A stretch of DNA of 64,000 nt from Larix kaempferi. Taxonomy: Eukaryota; Streptophyta; Pinopsida; Pinales; Pinaceae. Position 1 is the stretch's first letter; every line of letters starts with the position of its first letter. Positions 1 through 11,118 of the stretch are shown here, piece after piece. The notes beneath the pieces are model-generated. The model was not told the DNA's origin and did no database searches. It was given only the letters and a program-made list of their open reading frames with translations. Position numbers and translations under genes: made by a program. The stretch is from positions 22,033,001-22,097,000 of the forward strand of contig BSBM01000904.1 in the NCBI GenBank assembly GCA_027924585.1. The letters run 5' to 3'.

Positions 1-1
1 T

Positions 2-680
2 CTGTCTTCCATGCTGACAGCTGATATCAGAGTGGGGAAAAAGGATTTCCAAAGTTGGTTGTAATCCTTCACTTATAACTTGCCAAATATAGAGTATCAT
101 AAGCATACGGTTGAAGACCCTCTTCATATTGCAATTATAAAAAACATTGAAGATATGGAGCTACTTCTAGATTACTTCAGTGAAAGTGATGACAATTGTA
201 TTCCACATCTACTTTATAAAGAAGATTTAACATAAGCACATGAGGAGCCCTTGTTTGAAAATGTGGTCCAAGACTTTCCTCATATGGCCATGATATGCAA
301 CATTGAAGAGCTAAAGTATCCTCAAGTGTATAATGATAACATTGTTTCAAATTGGCCTCAAGAAGAAACCATTACATTAGTTCCCAAATAAATTCATGAT
401 GTGGCTTTTGATGAGCATGATGACACTCTCCCATGTTTTTCATATGGTGATGAAGGTTTGGAAAGTTGGCTCCCGTGTGATATCTTTGAAACCCAACTCT
501 TTGAAGAGGATTCTTATGAACACAAAGAAGATGGGTAACCAGGGATTTGATGCCATCGGTGAAGAATCTCCTATATTTGACTGGGATGGGGATGATGAGT
601 ATTGGACATTTATTGAAAGTCCCATTTATGAGACTTTTGGAAGCCTATTTGAAAATCCCATCTATGATGTATTCAGATAA
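2..680 (+). pseudogene. Decayed acidic retroelement ORF (left-edge internal region)
   Basis: I do not recognise the protein. Frame 2 reads as an acidic, Asp/Glu-rich polypeptide from the window edge to about 538. It is broken by in-frame stops at about 62, 233 and 389, and continues in another frame to 680. The last part repeats a short motif three times (ESPIFDWDG, ESPIYETFG, ENPIYDVFR). It lies just upstream of a polypurine tract and LTR, so it is best read as the 3' internal ORF of an LTR retrotransposon that starts left of the window. Its acidic, non-enzymatic style resembles the long ORF in the array at 46532-64000, but I cannot show homology by eye. The stops make it non-functional. Confidence is moderate that it is element-derived and low for any function. 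Confidence 0.4.
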
Positions 681-1664
681 GGGAGTGTGGATCTTGAGAT
701 CTTGGGAAATCTTTGTATGGGAGAGAAGCATTCATATCGTTCATATGATCAGTCAAATCCATGTATGAGTATCAGTGCTGAAGACTTGGAGATCAATGTA
801 CTGAAGAGGCAGATATGATCCAGTCAGTGGAACATCAGTCTCAGGCTTCATCATCACATTCAGAGGTTCCTTATGGTTTGGAGTAGCTTGGGCTTACACA
901 GAGTTATCATTCGATAAGCCCGTTCGAGCAGTATGATGGAGTGGTTGATTTGCTTCACCATACAAATTCAAATCTCAGTCCTATCCAATCTTGGATAGAA
1001 GAAGCCCGTGGGAGGAATTTGCAATTTGGAAATCAATTCAATGACATATTACATGCCTGTGATCTCCCATCCATCCCTCCCATCCAGAATCATCACGCAG
1101 GTTTGCATTTTGTGAATAAGGTATCCTTGTTTTGGCTGGTAACCAAACACAAGGGGAAATTTTTTTTTACTAATAAAATGATAAGATGGTTGCATTGGAT
1201 TTATCATTTCACTTAACATTTTGCTTTATATCATACTTAGAGTAGGAAAATAAGCTCCTTAAAGTGAGCATTTACTTTCTTCATTTTCTTTTATGTACTT
1301 AGGATTAATAGCATTTTTCCTTAGTTAAAATCATTTATGTAGTTTTTGAATAAATACAGCTTGTGGTTCATTGGATTTTCTATAAAACTTGTGCTATTGA
1401 AGGTTTGGCTTGTCAAGTTGAGATGTTTTTACAGAAACCAGAGATTTTGTGGTTCTTATATCCTCTCCTTTCCTACAGTCCAGATCGAGAACACGTCCCA
1501 TAGTTGGAGCCAAATGTTACCACCTAAGTTTTACTTAGTTGGATTTCAAGTGAGCTTGCAAAGATTGAGTAGGGGTACTTGTTCAAATCCAGAATTTCAT
1601 AAGTCTAGTAGGCCACTTTTGGCCCTTTTTTCAATTTTTTTCATGTTCATACCCCATGGGGAAT
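681..1664 (+). other. 3' untranslated internal region ending in a polypurine tract
   Basis: No convincing gene is seen. One open stretch (941-1216) continues the element-like reading but has no recognisable domain. The segment ends in the purine-rich tract CATGGGGAAT at 1655-1664, directly before TGTAAT, which is the expected layout for a polypurine tract next to a 3' LTR. The corresponding position before 8989 is similarly G-rich (GTGGGGGATT). Confidence 0.4.
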
Positions 1665-2573
1665 TGTAATAAGTTGACGTAGCATGATGAATTTTTGTAA
1701 AAGGCTTGGCCTTCCTAGAACTTGGTGATCAATGCGGTACTCTAGAGTGTTTTTTCCTTGTTAATTATATGTTGTTTTTCAACGATGTATAATTTTTGAG
1801 TTTTTCACTCACACCTCCAAAGCTGGAGTATTCACCTTGGTGGTTAAACCTTGGGATGTTATTAAAGTCTAGGTGTCTATGTATATTACCATTCTATTCA
1901 TCTATATTGATTCATATGAACATGTACTAGGTCCCCTATAGGTTTTTTAAGTTTTCTGCAAATAAAAAAATTTCCCACAAAATGGGTCAATTTTTTAATG
2001 TTTTAATTATAAAAATAAAAAAGTCATAAAATAGTGGTTAGGAGGTGAAATTGGACACGGGGGTGCTTGTTTTCTAAGCCAAAGCACCCACTATACCTTT
2101 AAACCCACTTTTGAGAGAAAAATCACAATTATTTATCACTTTAAGTGTTTTTTTTCTTGAAAACGACAAACAGTGAATAGAAAATGCCAAAAAATAAAAA
2201 AAAATATGAGAGAAAATCAAATCCCATAAATCATGGAATTTGGTCTAGGACATGTTTCAATTAGTTGGAAGTTGTGGCTGAGTTAACTTTGGATCAATCG
2301 AGTTAAGTGAAGAGCAATCGGCATCAAATCCAATCAAGGAATGGAAGGGCGAGTTAGCCTCACTTAGAGGGGCACATCTCATCCAAAGGTGGGCGCATTA
2401 GTGAGGTTGGCGTCTTACTATTGGCTGGATGGGAATCCCAAGGAGGGAGGGCTCACCTCATGAGAGGTGGTGCCCATCCCATGAGGTGGACTCAAGATCA
2501 AATCACTTTGATTTCTCAAACTCGCCCAGTTCACTCTCAGTCAGCAAGTGTGCCCCCTTGGGGTCTCTTTGGC

Positions 2574-2580
2574 TATTTAA
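2574..2580 (+). promoter_or_regulatory. TATA-like box, first LTR promoter module
   Basis: TATTTAA in the context 'ggctatttaagcagg', followed by an LTR R-like region. The position and context match the TATA boxes at 3208 and 9883. Confidence 0.4.
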
Positions 2581-3207
2581 GCAGGCATTCTCTTCTCATT
2601 TTCTCATGGTCAAAGGACCAAAGGGATGCTCTAGTTTGTATTGTATTGTATTATCATTTGGAATAATAAAAGGATTTGGAGGCAAATCTATGGTGTCGGT
2701 CATCGTTGTGTGTGGATGAATATTTCCTAGCTTATTGTTTGTGGGCATAATTATTCAAGTGGTTGCTCGTTTTCCAAGCTAGAGCATCCACTAAACCCAT
2801 AAACCCACTTATCCTAAGTTTTGAGTAAGCATTTATCTCAAAAAATAATATTTACTCAAAAAACCCCAAAAGACCAATTTAATTGACAAAAAAAACATAA
2901 TGAAGGCAAAATCTCAATCCCACGGATCAAGGAAATGTGTTGGAATCAAATCTCCTTTGATTGGCAATCAAATCAGGGAGAATATTGAGCAAATAAATGA
3001 TGATTTGATTGAAGATTCGAGATCCACCAAGGGGGGGGGGGGGGCGACTTTGTGGTTGGAGAGGTGTCAAATGGAGGTTGAAAAGTGTCAAATGGTTGGA
3101 GAAAGATGTCATTAACCTCCCCAAACCTCTCACTTGTGTCAACAAGCCTTTTCCAAGTGTATCAACTCATTTCTCCAAGTGTCAAAGAGGATCTCTCTTG
3201 GTTTTGC

Positions 3208-3214
3208 TATATAA
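3208..3214 (+). promoter_or_regulatory. TATA box, second LTR promoter module
   Basis: TATATAA in the context 'gctatataagcaagg'. About 80 bases downstream is 'aatgaaataaggctttggagg', resembling the polyadenylation and U5 start of this LTR family. Confidence 0.45.
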
Positions 3215-5552
3215 GCAAGGCTCTCCATCACTATTCTCATGAAGTGTGGAACCTCTGCTCCATTTGTAACTCTTTGTTGAATATTGTTAATGAAATAAGG
3301 CTTTGGAGGTCTCAATTGTGTCTTCTTTCAAGTTGGATGAGCACTGCTTCATGTATTAGTTGAGGTAACTGTAGGATTAATTTTTGCATTTGTTCTTGCT
3401 TTGTCAATCTTTAGCCTAATGTGATCAGTATTAATCAATAGGATTGAGTAGTGTTGTTTCATTGCTCATTTAAAATTTATATTTTAAAGATTTAGGATTT
3501 TGCATGCTTGTTTGTTTATGGGTATGCTCTCCTTATTTTCAATCTAGAATTTTACTAAAAGATTTGACGAGTTTGTGCAAGTATGAAGGGATTCACAAGT
3601 GTTTTGTTGGATTTTACAAGAGATATTGCTTGCTTCTCTTGTTCTCCAACTCTTTGTGAGAAACATAGTCCTTCTCGAGGCTACAAAAGTGATTCCATTG
3701 CCCATTTTCAAAGGGGGCACTTTTTCACCTTTCTCTCTCAAATTTTCAAACAATCTTTCTGGTTACTTACTCTTATGCTTTAGATCTACTTTGCTAAGAA
3801 GTTAATATCATCATAGATATGATTTATAAGAGTAGTTTGCTTAGATCTAAAATTTCATAAAGTTATTGTTCAAAGAATTAGATCTAACTTAGAAACTAGT
3901 TTATTTTGCAAGTTTTATCAAAGTAAATTTTTAGCTTGTTGATCAAGTAGTTTCCTTTTTTAGTTTAGAGTGTTTAAATCAAGCATATGAGTGCTATATT
4001 GGCTACCTTTTCAAGGCTGTCCAAGACCCTAAGCGGGTTGGCTTTTAGCCAATTCATCTTAGTTACTTGTTTTATTAAAGCTAGTTTTAACTTAGAAATT
4101 TTTAGGTTTTTTTCTAACTTGCCCAAGTCACTTTTAAAGTGATTTTGGGCACTTTTTATACTAAAATTCTTTGCTAGTTTTTGTTTTATTACAACAGAAA
4201 AAAAGGCTTTGGGGGACCAATTTTAGCAAGATCAAGCAAACCAAGACCTCCTTGAACCATCTCATTTCTTTGTAGCTTTTTCTAAAAGCTTTTGTAACCT
4301 CTTTCCTCCAAGATCTATAAGGAGAAAGAGGAGTTCTTTTAGTTTAAAGTTGGCATTGTAATCTCATAATAAAATCACTTTTGGAAGTAAGCTCATAAAG
4401 CTTGCTTCTCATTCCCCCTAGGAGGGGATTGGTGTCGATGCCATTTTTTGGTTTTTTTTACTTCTTTAACTTTTCTAATTTTTTACTTTAGCTTTAATTT
4501 GTTTAAAATCAAATTAGATTAATTAAAATTTACCGTCGTGGTGTAATCCAAATATTGAGCCATTGACTCATTTAGGACATAGGAACATTTTTAACTTTGT
4601 CTTGCAGACCGTATACTTTTACAGTACAATTTGATTTATTTTTCGCAAAAGTAATCGGATACTAACCCACTACTTCGGTAGTGTAGTAATTAGTTCACAT
4701 TTCCATTTTCAGTATTTACTTTTGTTCAAAGTAACGAACCCGACTATGTATACCCGAAGTATGATCTCGCCATCACATAAAGGGCTTGCCTGAGTACGTG
4801 GTGGATGATCAAAAAAGAGTTTCTCAAGTTGTAGTAATTAGTTTCACATCTTGCAATCAACCTCCCTGAAAGACGAAAGTCCAGCGTCTCTATTTTTACT
4901 TCGTGTGGGAAAAGCTTACAAAGAAAGCGGGACCAACTAGAGAGCGACTGCAGGGCCCCGTCAGACTACACCCTAGTTTGGTGTAGTGTTGGACATCCCC
5001 CTGTGACTCCTCCTAGCCCACATTTGCTTGCGTAGGACCACACTTGGTGAGTCTGAATATATTCCAAGTACCAATTCGGTATATCGGGAACACCCTCCCT
5101 TCTAATCAACTCATTAATTCATTAACTTAAAACGAACCAAGACACACTGCAAAACACTTTACTTTCTCAGCAGCATTTTACGACTCCTTTTTTCAGCACT
5201 GGTAATTTTACTTTTACAATCATATGCTTTAAACTACTACGTGTTGAATGATCTTGTAATTCATATGTGATTTATGTTGTATCAGTTACTTTATTTGCAG
5301 TCTCTTGCTTCAGTTTCTAGTTTATAAAAACTCCTAAAAAACTTACTCATCCATAAACCATCACCTAAAGCTTAGTCAACCTTAGTAACTTTTAGGGTCC
5401 ACCCCCCTTGGCTTCGTTAGGAGTTTTCCTGAACGGAGGAGTCAAGAAGCAAGTGACAATACTTGACTCAATCTTGCCCCCAAGGACACACTTAGTGGCT
5501 TGAGGATTTCTGCCACGTTAACCCCAGGTGTGTGAAAGGCGGCAACATTTTT

Positions 5553-5571
5553 TGGCGCCGTTGCCGGGGAT
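5553..5571 (+). promoter_or_regulatory. Primer binding site, Asp-tRNA type
   Basis: TGGCGCCGTTGCCGGGGAT is complementary over 19 bases to the 3' end of plant tRNA-Asp(GUC), as I recall that sequence. It lies five bases after the LTR terminus GGCAACA, as expected for minus-strand strong-stop priming of a plus-strand LTR retrotransposon. Asp-tRNA priming is known in plant Ty3/gypsy lineages such as Athila. Confidence 0.8.
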
Positions 5572-5651
5572 AACTATTTTTATTCCCAGATTTCGACTTA
5601 ATTTAACTTTACTTCTAAAAAGACAAAAAATTGATAGATCTAGTTTAATAA

Positions 5652-6060
5652 ATGCAATCTTACTCGATCCATCTGGCGAGTCCACTGTCAGTAAACCCTT
5701 CAAGATATTCTACTAAAAGAAATTCGGAAGGACTAATCGATCTCATTCCCGAGCCTGGAAGGGATTATAAAAGGAGATTGAATAGACAAACTTCTCGTAG
5801 GATTCTTGAAGATTTAGGGTCCTCGTCTATCTCAGATATCCACAACTTGTTTAAAAAGGTAATATCCCATCTGTAGAAATGACGGATTTTTTCAAACCCC
5901 TTGATTTTTATCAGATAGCAAGTCAATCCCATGCCATTCTCGATGATGCTATAAAGAAACATCCAAATTTTCAAGGGAATAACGTTGTCACAGCTAAATC
6001 TCACTTGCATAAGTTGTTAAGGCTTTTGGTCAGTTGGTGTAATGCACCTGCTCACAACCA
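5652..6060 (+). pseudogene. Truncated, frameshifted gag start of the long-LTR element
   Basis: After the primer binding site, an open reading from 5652 encodes a basic stretch ('PEPGRDYKRRLNRQTSRR', then 'ILEDLG'). It runs out just after 5860. A second frame continues the sense through 'EMTDFFKPLDF', followed by about 50 more residues. The frame change falls at an A-rich run near 5855-5860 ('taaaaaggtaat'). An 'MxDxFKP' motif near the gag start is reminiscent of plant Athila/Tat Gag proteins. That is family resemblance from memory, not an alignment. The reading stops at about 6060, where sequence from an LTR 3' end begins abruptly. No protease, reverse transcriptase or integrase follows. Confidence 0.4.
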
Positions 6061-6061
6061 T

Positions 6062-6163
6062 CAAGTGATAGTACTTGACTCGAAGCTTGCCCCCAAGGAC
6101 ACACTTAGTGGCTTGAAGATTTCTGCCACGTTAACCCTAGGTGTGTGAAAGGCGGAAACACCA
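6062..6163 (+). repeat. LTR 3'-terminal fragment (about 100 bp)
   Basis: This reads almost the same as the last 100 bases of LTR copy a, from 'gtgatagtacttgactcg' to 'aaggcggaaaca', but sits directly after the truncated gag segment. It ends at the same terminal block as 5547, which implies a recombination or template-switch junction at 6061. Confidence 0.6.
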
Positions 6164-6622
6164 CGTACCTTGGTGTATATCAAAACTCCCCTTCTCGTAA
6201 TCAACGCATCCATAATAATTAAAACTGACCAAGAAGCACTCGCACAACATTTCCTTTCAGTAGACTCCACTTACACTATTTTGGCATTGGTCTATCAATT
6301 TACTATCATTTGCTTAAACAACTATGTGTCATGGACCATGGTTAATCTTATTCTATGCTGCTAGTATAATTCATAGGTGCTTCTCTTGTTTAATTTTTTT
6401 CATTTCAAACTCCTAGATTAATTTCAATCTTGTAACTTAGTGTAAAGGCCCTAGTTTCTTTTCTTAGGGACCACCCCCTTTGGATTTGCTAGGAGTTGGC
6501 CTAGACGGATGAGTCAAGTATCAGGTGACAACACTTGATTCGAGACTTGCCCCCAAGGACGCACCAAGTGGATTGAACGTTTTTGCCGCGTTAACACATA
6601 GGTGCATATTCAGGCGACAACA
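6164..6622 (+). repeat. LTR 3'-terminal fragment (about 460 bp)
   Basis: A further diverged copy of the LTR 3' region. It shares 'aaaactgaccaag', a 'gggaccacccccttt' block, 'gacggatgagtcaag' and the final 'aggcgacaaca' with LTR copies a and c. No primer binding site follows. Confidence 0.5.
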
Positions 6623-7859
6623 CTATGCATACCCTGGATATTTAATAAACCAACCAAACAAGGTTTTTCTTGTAGTTTAAAGAGGAAACTAACAGCCTGG
6701 CTATATAAAGAGTGCGAATTCACTCGAAATCATGTTGCCTTCTTGTGTTTTTTGCTGGTTCCTTGTAACATAATCTGCAGAAAAGAGAAAAGCCCGAATA
6801 ATTGGTTCTTCTAAAGTTTTTTGGCTAATAAGTCATAAATTGGTCATCTAAGAGATTGGATAATTGGTTCTTCTAAAGTTACTTGGATAATTAAGTCATA
6901 AATGGGTCAGTTACGAGATTACTTCTTGTGTAGAGTTTAGAAGTGGGAATCCCCTCTGCCTTATGTCCTTCCTTTCTAACGGAAGATGATAACTGCTACA
7001 CCATACATGTACAGTTTTAGATCCAATGGAGAACCCAAGCTCTTATGGTTATGTACAATTTTATATCATTTAGTAATCGATATACCAACCAGTCTGTTCA
7101 ACAAGGGTTGTAAAGTATTGAGGTAATTTGAGTATGGTCCATTGTCAACCAGCATGTTCTCTTTTTTTATAAGTATCTTATGATCTGATTGACTATTATC
7201 CTATTTTTCTTTAGTGGATAATTTTTAACAAATCCACAAAAAATGTTTTTATTATTTACTTGTTTATGTGATCTCTCTCTCTCTCATATATAACGAAAAT
7301 ATTGAGCTAGGGTTGCCCTCTCTCACCTCTTCAGTTCCTTTTTATAGCAGTGAACCTCAATTGGTATATAATACACGAAAAAATAAGTGGGATTTTGAGG
7401 TGAATTAATGTGGCAGGAGAGATTGTCTCCACTCACATTCTTTTTGTAGATTACATCCTATTTTTTGGAAATGGTTCTATAGGGGAGGCAAAATCATATG
7501 AAGGATCCTAAAAGATTTCTCTTTGACAACAAGAATGGAAATAAATATGAGGAAATCCTAAATCTGCTTCTACTTGGTAAATCAAAGACAAATTGGAATG
7601 ATTTGCAAGTTTATCCCTTTCACTCATAGTCCCTTCAAGTCTTGTCTGCCTTATCTGGGTTTCCAGCTGAAAGTCAACTCTTATCAAATAAAACGTTGGC
7701 AGTGACTATTTGACAAGATCAAGAACACAATCTCCCTACGAAGGTGATTGTCCATAGGTCGTCGGGTGGTGTAAGTTAAGAGTGTCCTTGTGGTAAATTA
7801 TGTTTATTAATTTATTAAAAAATGTACTCTTTCGCACTAGGATTCAAGGAAGGAAGAAA
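6623..7859. other. No gene seen; AT-rich filler
   Basis: No open reading frame, LTR boundary or RNA gene can be supported. There is a short local duplication around 6800-6900 ('gataattggttcttctaaagtt', 'aagtcataaat') and a (tc)n run near 7273. Confidence 0.5.
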
Positions 7860-8930
7860 GAGAGATAATAGTATTCTCAAAAAGTTACTCACAATACAAT
7901 TTTCGAAGATAAATAGGGATGCAAATCTAATGTGAGTCCACAAGGAAGAAAAGTCATAAACACCAGCTGATTTTGACTCCCCAAAAATGTTTCCATGCCA
8001 ATGGATTTTGCCTTGGAAAATGTAGGGGATTTGGCACTAAATTTGTCACCAACATTCCCATGCAAATTCAGAATCCCACATGATATGCTTGACAGTTTCC
8101 TCTTTCCCACATGAAAGGCATCTGTTATCCGTAAAACCACTCTTGGAAAGTCGAGCCTTTGTTTGAAGAGAGTCAAAGCTTAAAAGAGACTCTAAAGGAC
8201 CAAACATTATGAAAACTTTCCTCAAGCTCAATAGAAGTCCATATAGGTCGGGGCTAAATGCATCTACTTATGAAGCAAGCTATACTTTTTTAGTATCATA
8301 AAGACGAATAGGCTTACCAAAGGACCATCGCTAATCTCTCCGGATAGGGCCCTGTAGCTGAACACTAATTTTGAGTTTATCCTCGAGTAGAATGAGAGCC
8401 TAAATCTCACATATAGTCAATCTGTCAAAGGCTAAAAAGGATTTCTATCAAGCAATAGTTCTCCATTCTATCCATGATCTAGACTAAAGGTCCCACAAAT
8501 CTTTCCACAAGAAGATAACTTTTCTGCTAGATCTTAGAGCTTAAAATCTAGGGATTTCAGGGGCACAAAGATCACCTATTTTCCAGCTCCAAATTGGCTT
8601 GTTTTCCAAGTCCCACCCAACTCTGCTACCAAAGAGCTTCCAACTTAAGTGCTTGGTGACCACCCTCAACACTTCCCAAATACTTTTCAGAGTAAAAAAC
8701 CTCAGATTTAGAACATGTGCGGAGAAACAATGATAAGACATAGACCAAAACAACTTCTCACCTTGACATTAGGTTGTGCATGTAAGATCTAGTGTCTCAA
8801 GAGAACCTGCCATGGAGCATTACCATTCAAACATCTAACAACTTGTTGACCACCAAACCAACTAGGTGGACAACTATGTACCATGTGCCTTGAAGATGAG
8901 AAGGAAATATCTAATGAATTTTTTCAAGCG
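7860..8930 (-). pseudogene. LINE reverse-transcriptase C-terminal remnant
   Basis: Minus-strand readings contain the zinc-binding segment found after LINE reverse transcriptases. At 8231-8046, 'CLSCGKEETVKHIMWDSEFAWECW' is a degenerate C-x2-C...H...W pattern, preceded by 'FDSLQTKARLSKSGF'. Upstream on the minus strand (8753-8541, and further right to about 8900) the readings resemble the variable linker between RT and zinc finger. Frames change repeatedly and no single ORF spans the unit. The RT catalytic core is absent. It is probably a 5'-truncated, decayed LINE whose 3' end lies near 7800-7860. Confidence 0.5.
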
Positions 8931-9882
8931 AGACAACTCTTCTTGTTATCTTTTCTCCATGAAATTTCTGCATCCCTGTGGGGGATTTTGTAATGATATG
9001 TCAACATGAGGGTCAATTTTTGTATAACTTAGTTGCCTATGAATTTATCATTAGGGAAGTTCTTTCATCGAGTGCTTTTTTCCTTGGATAATTAAAATTC
9101 ATTTTTATTGATTTTAATTATTTGAGTTTTTCACTAAAAAATACCTCCAAAGTGGTGAAAGGCGTTCTAATGATAGAGTCCATGGGGTGATTGGGGACTA
9201 TAAATATTTTATATTACCATGCTAGACATTATCCAGAATCTTACGGAATTTCATTAAGTTTTACTTATGATTTTTTAATTTTTGGTAATTAAAAAATGCC
9301 CCTCAACATAAAAAAATTGTAATGTAAAAGGGGGATAGGTGGCACTTAATGCCCATAAACATGGGTATGGGTACTCAAAATCAATGGCATGAGACCCTCT
9401 ACACCCTTGGGCAAAGTTTGAAGTCATTCAGACAAGTCTTTCGAAGGTTTTGGACACATTTGCCTAAGTCAGTCAAGGAAATCAGGAAAATTGACAAATA
9501 ATTAGTAAGACAAATTTTGGAAAAGTGCCTAAAGTCACTTGGGGTTGCCAAGTTAAGTTTCTAAAGTTTATGTTATGTCCCTAAGGTAAAATTAAAGACC
9601 AAAGCCCCCCCCAAGCAAGTGTTTTTCAAGTTTGAAATTTCTCCCTAAGGGGGAAACCTTCTCTCACCATGGGGAATGGGATAAATTGAAATAAGCCAAA
9701 AGGGGGGCCCCCACCTTCATGATTCCTTCCCCTTGGCCTAGATATGAAATATAAAACATGATTGGGCGATTTCCCCCCCCATTGTTTGCTATTTTTAACC
9801 CAAAGAAGTGCATCCCCCTTCATGGGCCCCCTTTCTCTCTAAGTGACAAATGTCATTCATGCAATGGAACTCTCTCTTTTCC

Positions 9883-9889
9883 TATTTAA
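9883..9889 (+). promoter_or_regulatory. TATA-like box of LTR copy b
   Basis: TATTTAA in the context 'tcctatttaaggaggctcc', followed by a 'ggttaatataattctttggaggag' block that matches the end of the promoter module of LTR copy a. Confidence 0.4.
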
Positions 9890-10825
9890 GGAGGCTCCTC
9901 CTTCTCATTTGGGTTACAATCTCTTAGACTCTTGCATTCTTATTATTTCTCACTCTTTTTCTTCCATTTTGCTCTCATTTGGGCCATTGTAATTTTCAGC
10001 CATTTGGCTTGGTTAATATAATTCTTTGGAGGAGATCTTGTGTTGGTGTTGCTCTATGGTGGTTTGCTTCTACAATTCATAGTTACTCAAGTTTGGGGAG
10101 GCCAAACAAGCAAATTTCTTTGCTTTGGTAAGATTTGTGGTATTTTTGCCATAGATTTTATGAGTTTTCAGTTTTGTAGTTAAGAACTTCATTCGTTTCT
10201 CGGTTGAAGTTTATGATTTCTTAGTTCATTATTTGGATCTCACTTTCTTTTTAGTTCTGTAGCAAATATCTCATAAGTTGCAGGTTACTTGGGTTGAAGA
10301 GTGGACTTCCTCGGTTGGATACCCCACTACTTCAAGCATTTGAAGAGCAAAGAGCACAAACTCTTTCCTTCTTCTAAAAAATTCTGCACTTTTATTTCTG
10401 CATACTTTTTCCATATTGAAATATGATTTTAAACCTCGTTTACAAGTTCTTATGTTATGTAAATTTACTCATAAAAATTTCAGAATTTTTTGTACCATTT
10501 TGTATCATACAACTAACATTGCCCAAGAGTGATTTTGGGCATTTTCTGTGATATAATGCTTGCTGGTTTTTAGCAGGTTTGTACAGTTCAAGGTGTTATT
10601 CTACTTAAATTTGACCATCATTAAGCATAAGGGGCACCCACAAGCTACCATCTTCAACCACTTGCGAAAAAACGGTCAAAATAACTCTCTTCCTTCTCAT
10701 ATTCTCTTTAATACAAAGTGTTAAAATCCATATTGTTGTAACAGGTCCAAGAGAGTCTCTTGGGCTTGATTTCTTGTTTTTTTTTCAAGCAAAAGTTCTT
10801 CATTTTCTTTTTGCCATCCATTGCA

Positions 10826-11118
10826 TGCAAGTGAGAAGGCATTGCCACCCTTGCATAGCAGTTGTTGAGTGCCTTGGGTTTAGTATAGTTGTTTATTTCT
10901 CTTTAAGTTTATTTTGTCCGCACCTTACAAGTGAGAAGGCTTTGCCTTCTTTGTAAAATTGCGTTAGCTTGTATTTTTGTTTGCCCACACCTTGCATGAG
11001 AAGAGGCACTGCCCATCCATGCAATATCGTGCTGGCTTTTAGATTTGATTCCTAGTTATTTTGCTTTAATTTATTTTGCCTGCACCTTACAAGCAAGAAG
11101 GCTTTGCCTCCCTTGTAA
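10826..11118 (+). repeat. Four degenerate hairpin repeats within LTR copy b
   Basis: Hairpin-forming units lie at 10826-10855, 10925-10956, 10992-11024 and 11087-11118. Each has arms closing around a short loop between GGC and GCC (for example GAAGGC-ttt-GCC). The outer stem bases differ between units but remain paired: TGCAAG with CTTGCA, TTACAAG with TTGTAA, and TTGCATG with CATGCAA. After each stem comes a 'tgcgttagctt' or 'cgtgttggctt'-type tail. Spacing is irregular (about 65-100 bases). The function is unknown. Confidence 0.55.

Larger units (their letters stand above)
2064..3340 (+). repeat. Duplicated promoter module inside LTR copy a
   Basis: The segment beginning at 2064 ('gcttgttttc...agcacccactataccttta aacccactt') recurs in diverged form at 2761. 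Each copy runs on to a TATA-like box and a short transcript-start-like region (2574-2720 and 3208-3340, both ending near 'ggatttggagg' or 'ggctttggagg'). The offset of about 697 bases accounts for most of the length difference between this LTR (3883) and the copy at 8989-12149 (3161). A G13-14 run lies near 3031-3044 in the second module. Confidence 0.45.
1665..5547 (+). repeat. Long terminal repeat (copy a), about 3.9 kb, Ty3/gypsy-like
   Basis: It starts TGTAATAAG after a polypurine tract and ends GGCAACA, five bases before an Asp-tRNA primer binding site. The start aligns with 8989 onward (shared spacing around 'gagtttttcact...acctccaaag'). The 3' part aligns with 11980-12149 and with about 12400-14100. 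Shared landmarks include 'ggtatatcggga', a 'ttggtgtagtgtt' block and the terminal 'acggaggagt...ggcaaca' block. It carries TATA-like promoters at 2574 and 3208 and a polyadenylation-like 'aataaaatcac' near 4366. It is unusually long, partly because a promoter module is duplicated inside it. It is flanked by a polypurine tract on the left and a primer binding site on the right, so it could be shared by two elements or be a recombination product. Confidence 0.65.

Noticed and set aside
3031-3044. Poly-G run as a functional quadruplex
   Set aside because: A single homopolymer, probably a slippage product or sequencing-prone site. Nothing else supports a function.
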